Shown here: positions 24,602-31,389 of the stretch, in pieces | How the letters are laid out: each line of letters starts with the position of its first letter | Position numbering within the stretch: the stretch's first letter is position 1 | Assembly: GCF_937924975.1 (NCBI RefSeq) | Contig: NZ_CALEYG010000034.1 | Span: forward strand, 7,638 to 71,637 | Length of the DNA stretch: 64,000 nucleotides | Direction: 5' to 3' | Source of the DNA: an uncultured Stomatobaculum sp. | GTDB taxonomy: Bacteria > Bacillota > Clostridia > Lachnospirales > Lachnospiraceae | Notes under the pieces: generated by a model | Told to the model about the DNA's origin: nothing | The model's database searches: none | The model's input: only the letters and a program-made list of their open reading frames with translations | Translations under genes and position numbers: made by a program

Positions 24602-25195
24602 ATGATCCCTTCACAACAGATTCTGAAACTTGCGAAAGACAATAATGGTGTGATCACTACTGCCATGATTGCCAATGCCGGACTTCCAAGAGGAAGTCTT
24701 AAATATTTGTCTGATAGAGGAATCCTTGAACGTGTCGCACGTGGCGTCTATACTTTACCGGAAGTTTGGGAGGATGAGTTTGTAAATATTCAGTGCCGCT
24801 ACAAGAGAGGTATTTATTCTCTTGATACAGCATTGTTTTTATGTGATCTCACAGACAGGACTCCTGCGAATTTTCATATGTTTTTTCCGTCCACTTACAA
24901 TCTGACAAATCCAAAACGGGAAGGTATCCTATGCAAAGGTATGAAGGAGTCGCTATATGGTTTAGGAGTAACAGATCTATTCACACCAAGTGGCCATAAG
25001 GTGAAAGCCTATTCAGCTGAGCGGACATTGTGTGATGTTTTAAATCCTAAAAATCATACTGATGTCCAGGTGATAACAGATGCTTACAAGCGGTATATGT
25101 CAGGCAAGGAGAAAAATATTCCTCTTTTGTCCGAATATGCTGCGATATTGCATGTAGAAGAAAAACTAAGATCTTATCTGGAGGTGTTGCTGTGA
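24602..25195 (+). CDS. AbiEi-family antitoxin of a type IV toxin-antitoxin system
   Basis: A 197-residue protein with an N-terminal winged helix-turn-helix (NNGVITTAMIANAGLPRGSL, LKYLSDRGILERVARGVY) and the C-terminal AbiEi domain (RYKRGIYSLDTALFLCDLTD, YNLTNPKREGI). In type IV systems the antitoxin does not bind the toxin but counters its effect, and represses the operon. ATG 24602 follows AAAGGCGGTGGCTAC. The stop overlaps the GTG start of the toxin gene. Such pairs stabilise mobile elements and give phage resistance by abortive infection. Confidence 0.88.
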   Translation: MIPSQQILKLAKDNNGVITTAMIANAGLPRGSLKYLSDRGILERVARGVYTLPEVWEDEFVNIQCRYKRGIYSLDTALFLCDLTDRTPANFHMFFPSTYNLTNPKREGILCKGMKESLYGLGVTDLFTPSGHKVKAYSAERTLCDVLNPKNHTDVQVITDAYKRYMSGKEKNIPLLSEYAAILHVEEKLRSYLEVLL

Positions 25196-26037
25196 AAAGC
25201 GCTATGCAGTTGAAGGCAATCATAAAAAACATTGCGAAGAATAAAAATATTTCTGCGGCACTTGTTCTTCAGAACTATATGTTGGAACGTTTTTTGGAAA
25301 GAGTTTCCTTATCCAGATATCATGACAACTATATCATCAAAGGAGGATTTTTGATTGCGTCTATGGTCGGACTTGATTCAAGAGCAACGATGGACATGGA
25401 TGCGACAATAAAAGGGTATCCGGTAAATGAAGAAGCAATACGAAAAATGGTGGAAGACATTATTGCTGTCCCTGTAGAAGATGCTATTCATTTTTGCTTG
25501 AAAAGTGTTAGAGAAATCCGGGAAGGCGATGAGTACACTGGTTATCGTGTTGCATTGACTGCTGATTATGAGAAGATGGCGGTTCCGCTGAAACTGGATA
25601 TTACGACTGGAGATAAGATTACACCGCGGGAGATAGAGTATTCCTATAAGCTGATGATGGAAGATCGCAGCATTCGTGTTCTGGCATATAATTTGTCGAC
25701 AATTCTGGCTGAAAAGCTGGAAACGGTTGTGTCAAGAGGCAATCAGAATACCAGACCGAGAGATTATTACGACATTTATATTCTAAGCAAATTGCAGGCG
25801 GAGAATATTGACGTAGATAGTCTTAAAGCAGCCTTGTCAGCAACAACAGCCAAGAGGGGATCTTCAGAGCTTATGATGCAATATGCAGAAATCATGAGGA
25901 CTGTGAAGAGTAGTGATGTTATGAAACGACAGTGGGACAATTACAGAAAGGATTTTGACTACGCCGCAGGGATTGAATTTGAAGAGACTTGTGATGCCGT
26001 CGTTGCAATGATGGATGAACTTGTTTCCAGGCAGTAG
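25192..26037 (+). CDS. AbiEii/AbiGii-family nucleotidyltransferase toxin
   Basis: A 281-residue nucleotidyltransferase-fold toxin. The motif KGGFLIASMVGLDSRATMDM followed by D (residues 50-70) gives the GG and DxD-type active site, and a downstream region has LKLDITTGDKITP and AEKLETVVSR. Family members add nucleotides to tRNA or other targets with GTP or other NTPs and stop growth. The start is GTG 25192, overlapping the antitoxin stop (GTGA). It looks complete, so this TA pair may still be active although the surrounding element has decayed. Confidence 0.9.
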   Translation: MKSAMQLKAIIKNIAKNKNISAALVLQNYMLERFLERVSLSRYHDNYIIKGGFLIASMVGLDSRATMDMDATIKGYPVNEEAIRKMVEDIIAVPVEDAIHFCLKSVREIREGDEYTGYRVALTADYEKMAVPLKLDITTGDKITPREIEYSYKLMMEDRSIRVLAYNLSTILAEKLETVVSRGNQNTRPRDYYDIYILSKLQAENIDVDSLKAALSATTAKRGSSELMMQYAEIMRTVKSSDVMKRQWDNYRKDFDYAAGIEFEETCDAVVAMMDELVSRQ

Positions 26038-26420
26038 ATCAAGGAATCCTTCAATGTCAGGAATTCTGACACGAAAGTATTCGGTATTTCCCGTTCAGCC
26101 TCGTATAATCAGAAATGAAGGAGAGCAAATCGTCACAAGGCGCAATACGGAATAGGAATGTGTCTTTGGCAGAATGCCGCGCCAGGACGATTCCGCCAGA
26201 TGATTTGCCCGCAGATGTGGTGATTGATTCTGGCAGGAGGCAGAACTGGGAAGCATAACACTCTGTAACAATTGACTCGATGTACAACATTTTCACAACA
26301 GGCACATGGCATGAAGTAAACGATAAACCATGGTGACAGACAGGCGATTTCAGGCAGCACTGGGACGAAACCTGCGATAACAAGTGGAAACAGATCATCA
26401 AAAAATTATTTGAAATGGAC
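26038..26420 (+). other. degraded accessory sequence between AbiE and the second lysS 3' end
   Basis: No intact gene. One 47-codon frame (26115-26258, starting MKESKSSQGAIRNRN) and a later interrupted frame (TWHEVNDKPW, stop, QTGDFRQHWDETCDNKWKQI) look like remains of genes, but I cannot assign them. Confidence 0.45.
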
Positions 26421-26890
26421 TCCCGACCATGAAGGCCGAGAATAGAGAAGCACATGGAGAGAGCGAAGGCAAGGCGGAAGAGGCAGGCGGCTTCTTTACC
26501 CCGAATGAGAAGATTGATTTCAGCGGGGTTAAGATTGAGCCCCTGTTCGAAGATCAGGTGGATTTCGAAACCTTCTCGAAGAGCGATTTCCGCGCGGTCA
26601 AGGTAAAGGACTGCAAGGCTGTGCCGAAGTCGAAGAAGCTCCTGCAGTTTACCTTAGACGACGGAACGGGCACAGATCGCACGATTTTAAGCGGAATTCA
26701 CGCCTACTACGAGCCGGAAGAACTAATCGGAAAGACCCTGATTGCAATCACGAACCTGCCGCCGCGCCCCATGATGGGCATTGAGTCCTGCGGCATGTTG
26801 CTCTCTGCCGTCAACGAGCGCAACGGGGAGGAAGAGCTTCATCTTCTCATGGTGGACAACCACATCCCGGCGGGCGCGAAGCTGTACTAA
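26421..26890 (+). pseudogene. direct repeat, copy B: detached lysS 3' end (tRNA-binding domain)
   Basis: Near-identical copy of the lysS 3' end at 21197-21672, cut off from the catalytic part. An ATG at 26429 would give 153 residues holding the linker and the complete EMAP-type tRNA-binding domain, but it has no ribosome site. The linker differs (ENREAHGESEGKAEEAGG against ENKEAHGESEGKPNEASG) while the domain is the same. A strong terminator follows directly, so this copy, not copy A, probably keeps the ancestral lysS downstream flank. Whether a free tRNA-binding protein is made is unknown. Confidence 0.85.
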
Positions 26891-26908
26891 ACAATCGAGA
26901 ATGAATAT

Positions 26909-26961
26909 AGAGAGAGGTATGCCGATTCAGAGCAATCTGAGGAAGCATATCTCTCTTTTTG
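26909..26961 (+). terminator. terminator after lysS copy B
   Basis: AGAGAGAGGTATGC (26909-26922) and GCATATCTCTCT (26945-26956) pair with one bulge and are followed by TTTTT. It is 19 bases after the copy B stop, a natural spacing for a lysS terminator. Confidence 0.75.
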
Positions 26962-27046
26962 TGCGGGAGAATGGCGGTAACGAGGAGGGGAGAATCGGGC
27001 ACGCTTTTTGGCTTGTAAAGAAGGTGCGTAAGCAAGATCGAAGTTT

Positions 27047-27113
27047 GTTGTGGCACAGTGAATTTGTAATATCTCTGCCTGATAGATTATAATGTCAGCA
27101 GAGGAGAAAAATG
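27047..27113 (+). repeat. left inverted repeat containing the cassette promoter
   Basis: A 67-base stretch whose reverse complement recurs at 28184-28249 with about 56 matches by hand alignment. It carries the promoter, the GAGGAG ribosome site and an imperfect palindrome around the -10 box (CTCTGCCTGA and TCAGCAGAG). Confidence 0.8.
27064..27093 (+). promoter_or_regulatory. promoter of the DUF3990/DUF3791 cassette
   Basis: TTGTAA (27064-27069), 18 bases, TATAAT (27088-27093). The -10 box lies between the arms of an imperfect inverted repeat, a possible operator for an autoregulated toxin-antitoxin-like operon. Confidence 0.7.
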
Positions 27114-27194
27114 CGTGATTGTGCTTGTGCGCATCACGCCTTGATGAGCTCCGACATCGAGGCGGCAGACAAGCTGGTGAAGGAACAGAACTAA
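27111..27194 (+). CDS. 27-residue leader or remnant peptide
   Basis: MRDCACAHHALMSSDIEAAD plus seven residues, directly behind the promoter and GAGGAG ribosome site. The 5' part is exactly at the edge of the inverted repeat. It may be a small real protein, a leader, or the C-terminal remnant of a deleted first gene (in related operons an extra small protein often comes first). Nothing in it is recognisable. Confidence 0.4.
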   Translation: MRDCACAHHALMSSDIEAADKLVKEQN

Positions 27195-27215
27195 GAGGAA
27201 CAGGAGACGTTTGCA

Positions 27216-27626
27216 ATGATTTTGTACTACGGAAGCAATGTTATCGTAGAACAGCCGAAACTTATCCGGCAAAATCGCTATCTGGACTTCGGTTTTGGAT
27301 TCTATACCACTACCAACCGTGATCAGGCAGTGAACTTCGCTCAAAAGGTTACTGACCGTCGCAAAACAGGAGTTGCTACGCTGAATATTTATTTTGTAGA
27401 GGAAGCAGTGGCTTTCGATGAGTGCAGTTTGCTGCGCTTTGAGAGCCCTGATGCAGCATGGCTGGATTTTGTAGCTGAGAACCGTCAGGGAAGCTATCAG
27501 GGAAAGCAGCATGATCTGATTTATGGTGCTGTGGCAAATGATGATGTGTACCGCACCATTACTCTGTATATGACCGGAGTGTTGGATAAGGAACAAACAC
27601 TGGCGGCGCTCAAGGTTCGGAAATGA
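27216..27626 (+). CDS. DUF3990-family protein (ADP-ribosyltransferase-like fold suspected)
   Basis: A 136-residue protein with the DUF3990 pattern: MILYYGSNVIVEQPKLIRQN, LDFGFGFYTTTNRDQAVNFA and a late HDLIYGAVANDDVYRTI. The YGS / DFGxGFYTT / QA order resembles small ADP-ribosyltransferase toxins; this is an inference. It is followed by an unrecognised protein and a DUF3791 protein, the usual companions, which suggests a toxin with partner or immunity proteins. AGGAACAGGAGACG lies upstream of ATG 27216. It is transcribed from the promoter in the left repeat. Confidence 0.8.
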   Translation: MILYYGSNVIVEQPKLIRQNRYLDFGFGFYTTTNRDQAVNFAQKVTDRRKTGVATLNIYFVEEAVAFDECSLLRFESPDAAWLDFVAENRQGSYQGKQHDLIYGAVANDDVYRTITLYMTGVLDKEQTLAALKVRK

Positions 27627-27694
27627 TTCAACCAGCTGGTGTTTGCAACTGAGAAGTCTCTGCAATACCTGCATTTTGAAGGGAGAGAGCTTGT

Positions 27695-27934
27695 ATGAAC
27701 GAAGATCAGTTCAGTGCATTGCTTGCAATCATTGTGCCGCCCATTATTGAACAGATTACAAAAAACAGCAATGTGGACGATGAGAAAGTGATTTCCCGCT
27801 TTTATCAGTCCAAGCTCTATCAGGAGCTTGCGGATGAAACATCAAAATTGTGGCATTACAGCCCGATGACGCTGTACACCATGTATCAAGATGAACTTCT
27901 GACAGGCTCCTATGATTACCCGGAGGAGGCGTGA
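27695..27934 (+). CDS. unrecognised small protein of the DUF3990 cassette
   Basis: A 79-residue acidic protein, MNEDQFSALLAIIVPPIIEQ then ITKNSNVDDEKVISRFYQSK and LADETSKLWHYSPMTLYTMY. It has no membrane helix or metal motif. GGGAGAG precedes the start. It sits 3 bases upstream of the DUF3791 gene and is surely co-transcribed. It repeatedly accompanies DUF3990 genes as far as I recall, so it may be part of the same system. Confidence 0.65.
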   Translation: MNEDQFSALLAIIVPPIIEQITKNSNVDDEKVISRFYQSKLYQELADETSKLWHYSPMTLYTMYQDELLTGSYDYPEEA

Positions 27935-27937
27935 GAG

Positions 27938-28159
27938 ATGAGCAAAGAATCCAAGTTTTTGATTTATTGCATGGAACGGTACCGTCATTTCAAAGGGCTT
28001 TCCGGTGCGGAGGTGGCAAAGACCTTTGAAGAGTACGGCATCTATGGGTATATCAAAAAATATTTTGAATCACTGCATACAATGGGAGATTATTGCATCG
28101 TGCAGGATATTGACGATTATATAAGCAGTATCACAGGCGACAAACGGATTGAGGCGTAA
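27938..28159 (+). CDS. DUF3791-family protein
   Basis: A 73-residue protein with the DUF3791 pattern: SKFLIYCMERYRHFKGLSGA, EYGIYGYIKKYFESLHTMGD, and IVQDIDDYI. The family is of unknown function and often lies beside DUF3990, consistent with an antitoxin or partner role. GGAGGCGTGAG precedes ATG 27938. Its end is 24 bases before the right inverted repeat. Confidence 0.8.
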   Translation: MSKESKFLIYCMERYRHFKGLSGAEVAKTFEEYGIYGYIKKYFESLHTMGDYCIVQDIDDYISSITGDKRIEA

Positions 28160-28183
28160 TTGACCGTCTGATATTCAAGTTAT

Positions 28184-28249
28184 GTATTTTCTCCTCTGCC
28201 GACTTTATAATCTATCAGACAGAGGTATTCAAAATCACTGTACCACTAC
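28184..28249 (-). repeat. right inverted repeat (promoter copy pointing back at the cassette)
   Basis: The reverse complement of 27047-27113 with about 11 differences. The minus strand keeps a TATAAA -10-like box and GAGGAG, but no start codon follows at the right distance, so its own first gene is gone. It would drive antisense transcription into the cassette if active. Confidence 0.75.
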
Positions 28250-28597
28250 AACCATACTGAAACTTCAGTATAATAATCTTCTTGCAATTTTCCAGTTTGA
28301 AAATATTTTCTGGATAAAAATAAACATAGAACCGGAAATAGATTGGATTTCGGATTTTTGCTGCTATAAGTCGGAGGACTCAGAATTTATCATTTTTGAT
28401 ATAGAGTATTATTGTATTGTTTGCAGAAAAATGATTCTTTAGAAGTTGGTTGATTTCAATGCATAAGGAACCCGAATTCGAATGCATTTTCCGGAAGGAG
28501 AAAGCACAGAAGTAGTAGTATCGGTCGACTTTTCAAGGAGAAAAAAAGAAGAGAGCAAAAAGACCTTACGGAAGGCCTTTACCCTGAAAGGATGCTG
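28250..28597 (+). other. AT-rich non-coding stretch
   Basis: Nearly 350 bases without a supportable gene. It contains a small inverted repeat (AATGCAT near 28459 and ATGCATT near 28482) and short A-rich tracts. Confidence 0.4.
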
Positions 28598-29032
28598 ATG
28601 ATGGACATGCCTATTTTTTCTAAAGTACAAGTTGATATGGGTCGGTTCTACGGTCGAGTAAGCGCACGGATTTTATTGAATGTGCCGCAAAGAGAACTAT
28701 CCTATCAGGCCTTTGGTGAAAAGCAGGAACTGAAGCACAGCATCGGACTTGTTTTAGATGAGACAGAAATGCAGTCCTTACTCCCGTTTCTCAGAGCCGA
28801 ATTGTTTGAGCCGTATCGGGATCGCGAAGATATGCATGACGAAGTTGGCTATCTGGACGAGTCATGGAGGATGTTTACCGGTATATCAGACTCTCATATA
28901 CCGATGATTCGCTTACGCATGAATGTTATTCATGACCTCGCACATCGGTGGCCCACGGAACTGCTATATGAGCAAATTGTTCGGGTCATAAGAGCGAGAA
29001 ATGACAGACGATTTCGGAAAATAGTTTTGTAG
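28598..29032 (+). CDS. hypothetical protein of the accessory island
   Basis: A 144-residue soluble protein: MDMPIFSKVQVDMGRFYGRV, then HSIGLVLDETEMQSLLPFLR and VIHDLAHRWPTELLYEQIVR. I recognise no domain. I chose the ATG at 28598 because AAAGG lies 6 bases upstream; an ATG two codons earlier touches the ribosome site. It has no partner gene. A decayed ABC permease fragment lies just downstream on the other strand. Confidence 0.5.
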   Translation: MMDMPIFSKVQVDMGRFYGRVSARILLNVPQRELSYQAFGEKQELKHSIGLVLDETEMQSLLPFLRAELFEPYRDREDMHDEVGYLDESWRMFTGISDSHIPMIRLRMNVIHDLAHRWPTELLYEQIVRVIRARNDRRFRKIVL

Positions 29033-29288
29033 TCTGTCTGTCGGATACATCGGTGAAAAGATAGGCGAGAGGATTATTTTAAGTCGTCCGACATAAAAAC
29101 GGAAAATTGACAGGTGTACCCTGAGCGCTTTGCAGCGGCACAATTTTATCAGTATCGGCAGTGTCTGCATGTACAATGTGAGGCCGGAACTATGCTGATT
29201 GTTGGGAGTAACCTTGTCGTTGAAATCTCGAGATCGCAGAAGCTGGAGATTGATTTGTGAAGGGGCAATTCGGCTCCAAAAACAGAAT
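29033..29288. other. decayed region with gene remnants
   Basis: Bases 29046-29110 resemble, on the minus strand, the coding sequence for the C terminus of the neighbouring ABC permease (29398-29455): both have CGGTGAAAAGATAGGCGAG and a matching CCGACAT..AAAAAC. A 49-codon open frame at 29114-29260 (containing TMLIVGSNLVVEISRSQKLE) is not recognisable. So the stretch holds relics of other genes. Confidence 0.55.
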
Positions 29289-29335
29289 GAGCTATGCCGG
29301 GCAGTGTTAGCTGTAGCGGCATAGCTCTCTTTTTT
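29289..29335. terminator. terminator at the end of the ABC permease gene
   Basis: GAGCTATGCCG (29289-29299) and CGGCATAGCTC (29317-29327) form a perfect 11-base stem, with TCTTTTTT on the plus strand and CTGTTTTT on the minus strand. It can work both ways; the minus-strand permease ends at 29334. Confidence 0.8.
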
Positions 29336-30089
29336 AGTATTCCATGCTGATACCTTTTTTTCTGCCGTGTCTCATCACAAAGTGAAATGCCGATAGCCCG
29401 GTGAAAAGATAGGCGAGCGAATTAAGTACGAGTAGCCCGACATCAAAAACAGAAACCATGTTCCCTTCGATGATGCTGCGTGAAATATAAATGCCCTGTG
29501 AAAGCGGCATAACATAATGGGCAAAGCTTTGAATGTTGCGCCCATCGACCACTCCCGAAAAGAACAAGAGTAAATAGCCTGCAATGGCTATGAACGAAGC
29601 GGTTTTGGTAAAAATCAGTGTCAAGGCCGAAAGGAAATAGGATATTCCTATGAGCCCCAACATGGTAATCGCGAACACGGGGAGAACCATCCATGAAAAA
29701 GACATGGGGATAGAAAATATCACATGAATCGCTGACATGACCAAAATGATTTCGACGGACTGAAACAGCAACCAGCAGACTGCTCTGCAAAATAAAATAC
29801 CGGAGAGACCGGTGGGCTTTATCAGCAACTGTTCAAACGTTCCGCTCTGCTTTTCGGAGGAAATGGCCATGGAAGATTCACCGATGATGCCGTTGGCGTA
29901 AAACCAATACACGAAGCCTATGTAATATGTAGAGTTGGGGCGTTCGGCAGAGTTTGAGAACAGTTTGAAGAAACCGATGAACATGATAAACAGCACGAAT
30001 AAGTTGACGATGTGATCCGGATAATAGCATTTCGCTTCCAGATAGTACTTTCGCAACTCAGCGGTAAAGCAACGCCTTATCTTAGCCAT
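29334..30089 (-). CDS. ABC-2 type transporter permease
   Basis: A 251-residue membrane protein with six hydrophobic segments (for example DHIVNLFVLFIMFIGFFKLF, GLIGISYFLSALTLIFTKTA, LLVLNSLAYLFTGLSAFHFV). It would form the channel of a drug, antibiotic or polysaccharide exporter with the ATPase encoded just upstream. The ATG at 30089 has GGAGG 7 bases upstream; a longer form at 30110 lies inside the ATPase gene. The ATPase stop and permease start overlap by 8 bases. Confidence 0.85.
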   Translation of the reverse strand: MAKIRRCFTAELRKYYLEAKCYYPDHIVNLFVLFIMFIGFFKLFSNSAERPNSTYYIGFVYWFYANGIIGESSMAISSEKQSGTFEQLLIKPTGLSGILFCRAVCWLLFQSVEIILVMSAIHVIFSIPMSFSWMVLPVFAITMLGLIGISYFLSALTLIFTKTASFIAIAGYLLLFFSGVVDGRNIQSFAHYVMPLSQGIYISRSIIEGNMVSVFDVGLLVLNSLAYLFTGLSAFHFVMRHGRKKGISMEY

Positions 30090-31020
30090 GATGATTCCTC
30101 CAAAAAGCAATGAGAACTTCTTCCAAGGTCGGCGTTTCAGGTGTGACAGCTAGGATTCTTATATGGTTCTCTGCGCATAGTTGTACAAGAGAGTACGCAA
30201 AAGCCTCCTCGGACTCGGAAAGGTTCAAGTGAATTTGCCCTTTTTCTTCATGGATACGGATTGCTTCCGAGGGAATAAGAGATGCGAGCACCTCAACGGC
30301 TTCTTTCGTATAGGCCAGGGTGTATTCCGTACGTTCTTGCCCCTTGTGCGCATTTACGAGAGCATCGATGCTACCCTGATACGTGGCAACGCCGTTTTCT
30401 AAGATGAGGAGTTTATTTGTAAGGCGCTCCAATACATCAATCTGGTGAGTCGTCAGAAATACAGTCGTGCCCTGTTCTGACATCCTTCGGATTTCGGAAA
30501 TAACACTCAACTTCGTTGTTAAATCCAGGCCTAAGGTGGGCTCATCCAGAAACAGAATTTTAGGAGAATGAATGAGCGCCGTCATCAAGGCGACTTTTTG
30601 TTGCATTCCTCTAGAGCAATAGCCCACTTTTTTATTCTCGTGCCCCTGTAAATCCATAACAGAGAGCAATTCCTCTGTCCGGTTTCGAATGACAGTGTCG
30701 TCCAGCCCCATTAAGCGTCCGTAATAACGCAAATTCTCCTTGGCAGACATATACCAATACAAATTTCGATTTCCTTCAAGGACGGCACCGATAGTCCTAA
30801 AGTAATCGTTTCCGGCGTGCTCGATGTTTTTGCCATTATAGTAGATGTTCCCAGAGCTTGGCGTTAATATCTTTAACATCAGTTTGATAAAAGTGCTTTT
30901 TCCGGCACCGTTCGGCCCCAAAATCCCGTAAATTCCGGGTTCGCTTATCTCAACACACAGATTCCTGAGTGCGGTATGATTCCCAAATGACTTTGTCAGT
31001 TGATCAACACAGTAAATCAT
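30082..31020 (-). CDS. ABC transporter ATP-binding protein (ABC-2 exporter type)
   Basis: A 312-residue ATPase. Walker A GPNGAGKS (35-42), a signature sequence of the CSRGMQQK type common in ABC-2 exporters, Walker B ILFLDEP followed by TLGLDLTTK, and the switch TTHQIDVLE. A C-terminal extension after about residue 215 is usual in NatA/CcmA-like proteins. The start ATG 31020 has GGGAGGACGCGA upstream. A longer in-frame start at 31119 has no ribosome site. It pairs with the permease downstream. The substrate is unknown; bacteriocin immunity or antibiotic export is a common role. Confidence 0.9.
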   Translation of the reverse strand: MIYCVDQLTKSFGNHTALRNLCVEISEPGIYGILGPNGAGKSTFIKLMLKILTPSSGNIYYNGKNIEHAGNDYFRTIGAVLEGNRNLYWYMSAKENLRYYGRLMGLDDTVIRNRTEELLSVMDLQGHENKKVGYCSRGMQQKVALMTALIHSPKILFLDEPTLGLDLTTKLSVISEIRRMSEQGTTVFLTTHQIDVLERLTNKLLILENGVATYQGSIDALVNAHKGQERTEYTLAYTKEAVEVLASLIPSEAIRIHEEKGQIHLNLSESEEAFAYSLVQLCAENHIRILAVTPETPTLEEVLIAFWRNHHG

Positions 31021-31389
31021 TCGCGTCCTCCCGGTCGTGCCAAGGGCTGTAACCGATTCGATGATATGAGATGTATTCAAAAAGACTACCGTAAATGTAA
31101 CACAAATTGGCTTTTTCATCTATGATTTACATGTGATAACTTTTCAAACTAACAATTTCGAGACGGAATTATCATACTGCGCATTGCGACTTTCAGAAGC
31201 TAACGATAAAATTTTATGGTGAGTAGGACAAATGGAGAACCGTTTGGCGGACAATGAATGCAAGCGTCATGTTTTACCCGGCACTATGATACGGCCCCTG
31301 TGTGGAGCCGTCGGAGGCGGAGAGCCAGAGAAACAAGTTTGCAAAGATAGTCGCAGGCATAATATCAGAAGCACAAGGAGTGAGTGAAT
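31021..31389. other. intergenic region between divergent ABC and nuclease genes
   Basis: About 370 bases. I expect promoters for both sides but find no pair of boxes I would call with confidence. AAGGAG at 31377-31382 is the ribosome site of the nuclease gene. Confidence 0.4.

Noticed and set aside
21197..26890. Insertion sequence at lysS
   Set aside because: No transposase and no short terminal inverted repeats; the 470-base direct repeat is coding sequence, not a target-site duplication of a usual IS.
28182..28442. 86-codon plus-strand frame
   Set aside because: Starts within the right inverted repeat, with odd composition and no ribosome site.
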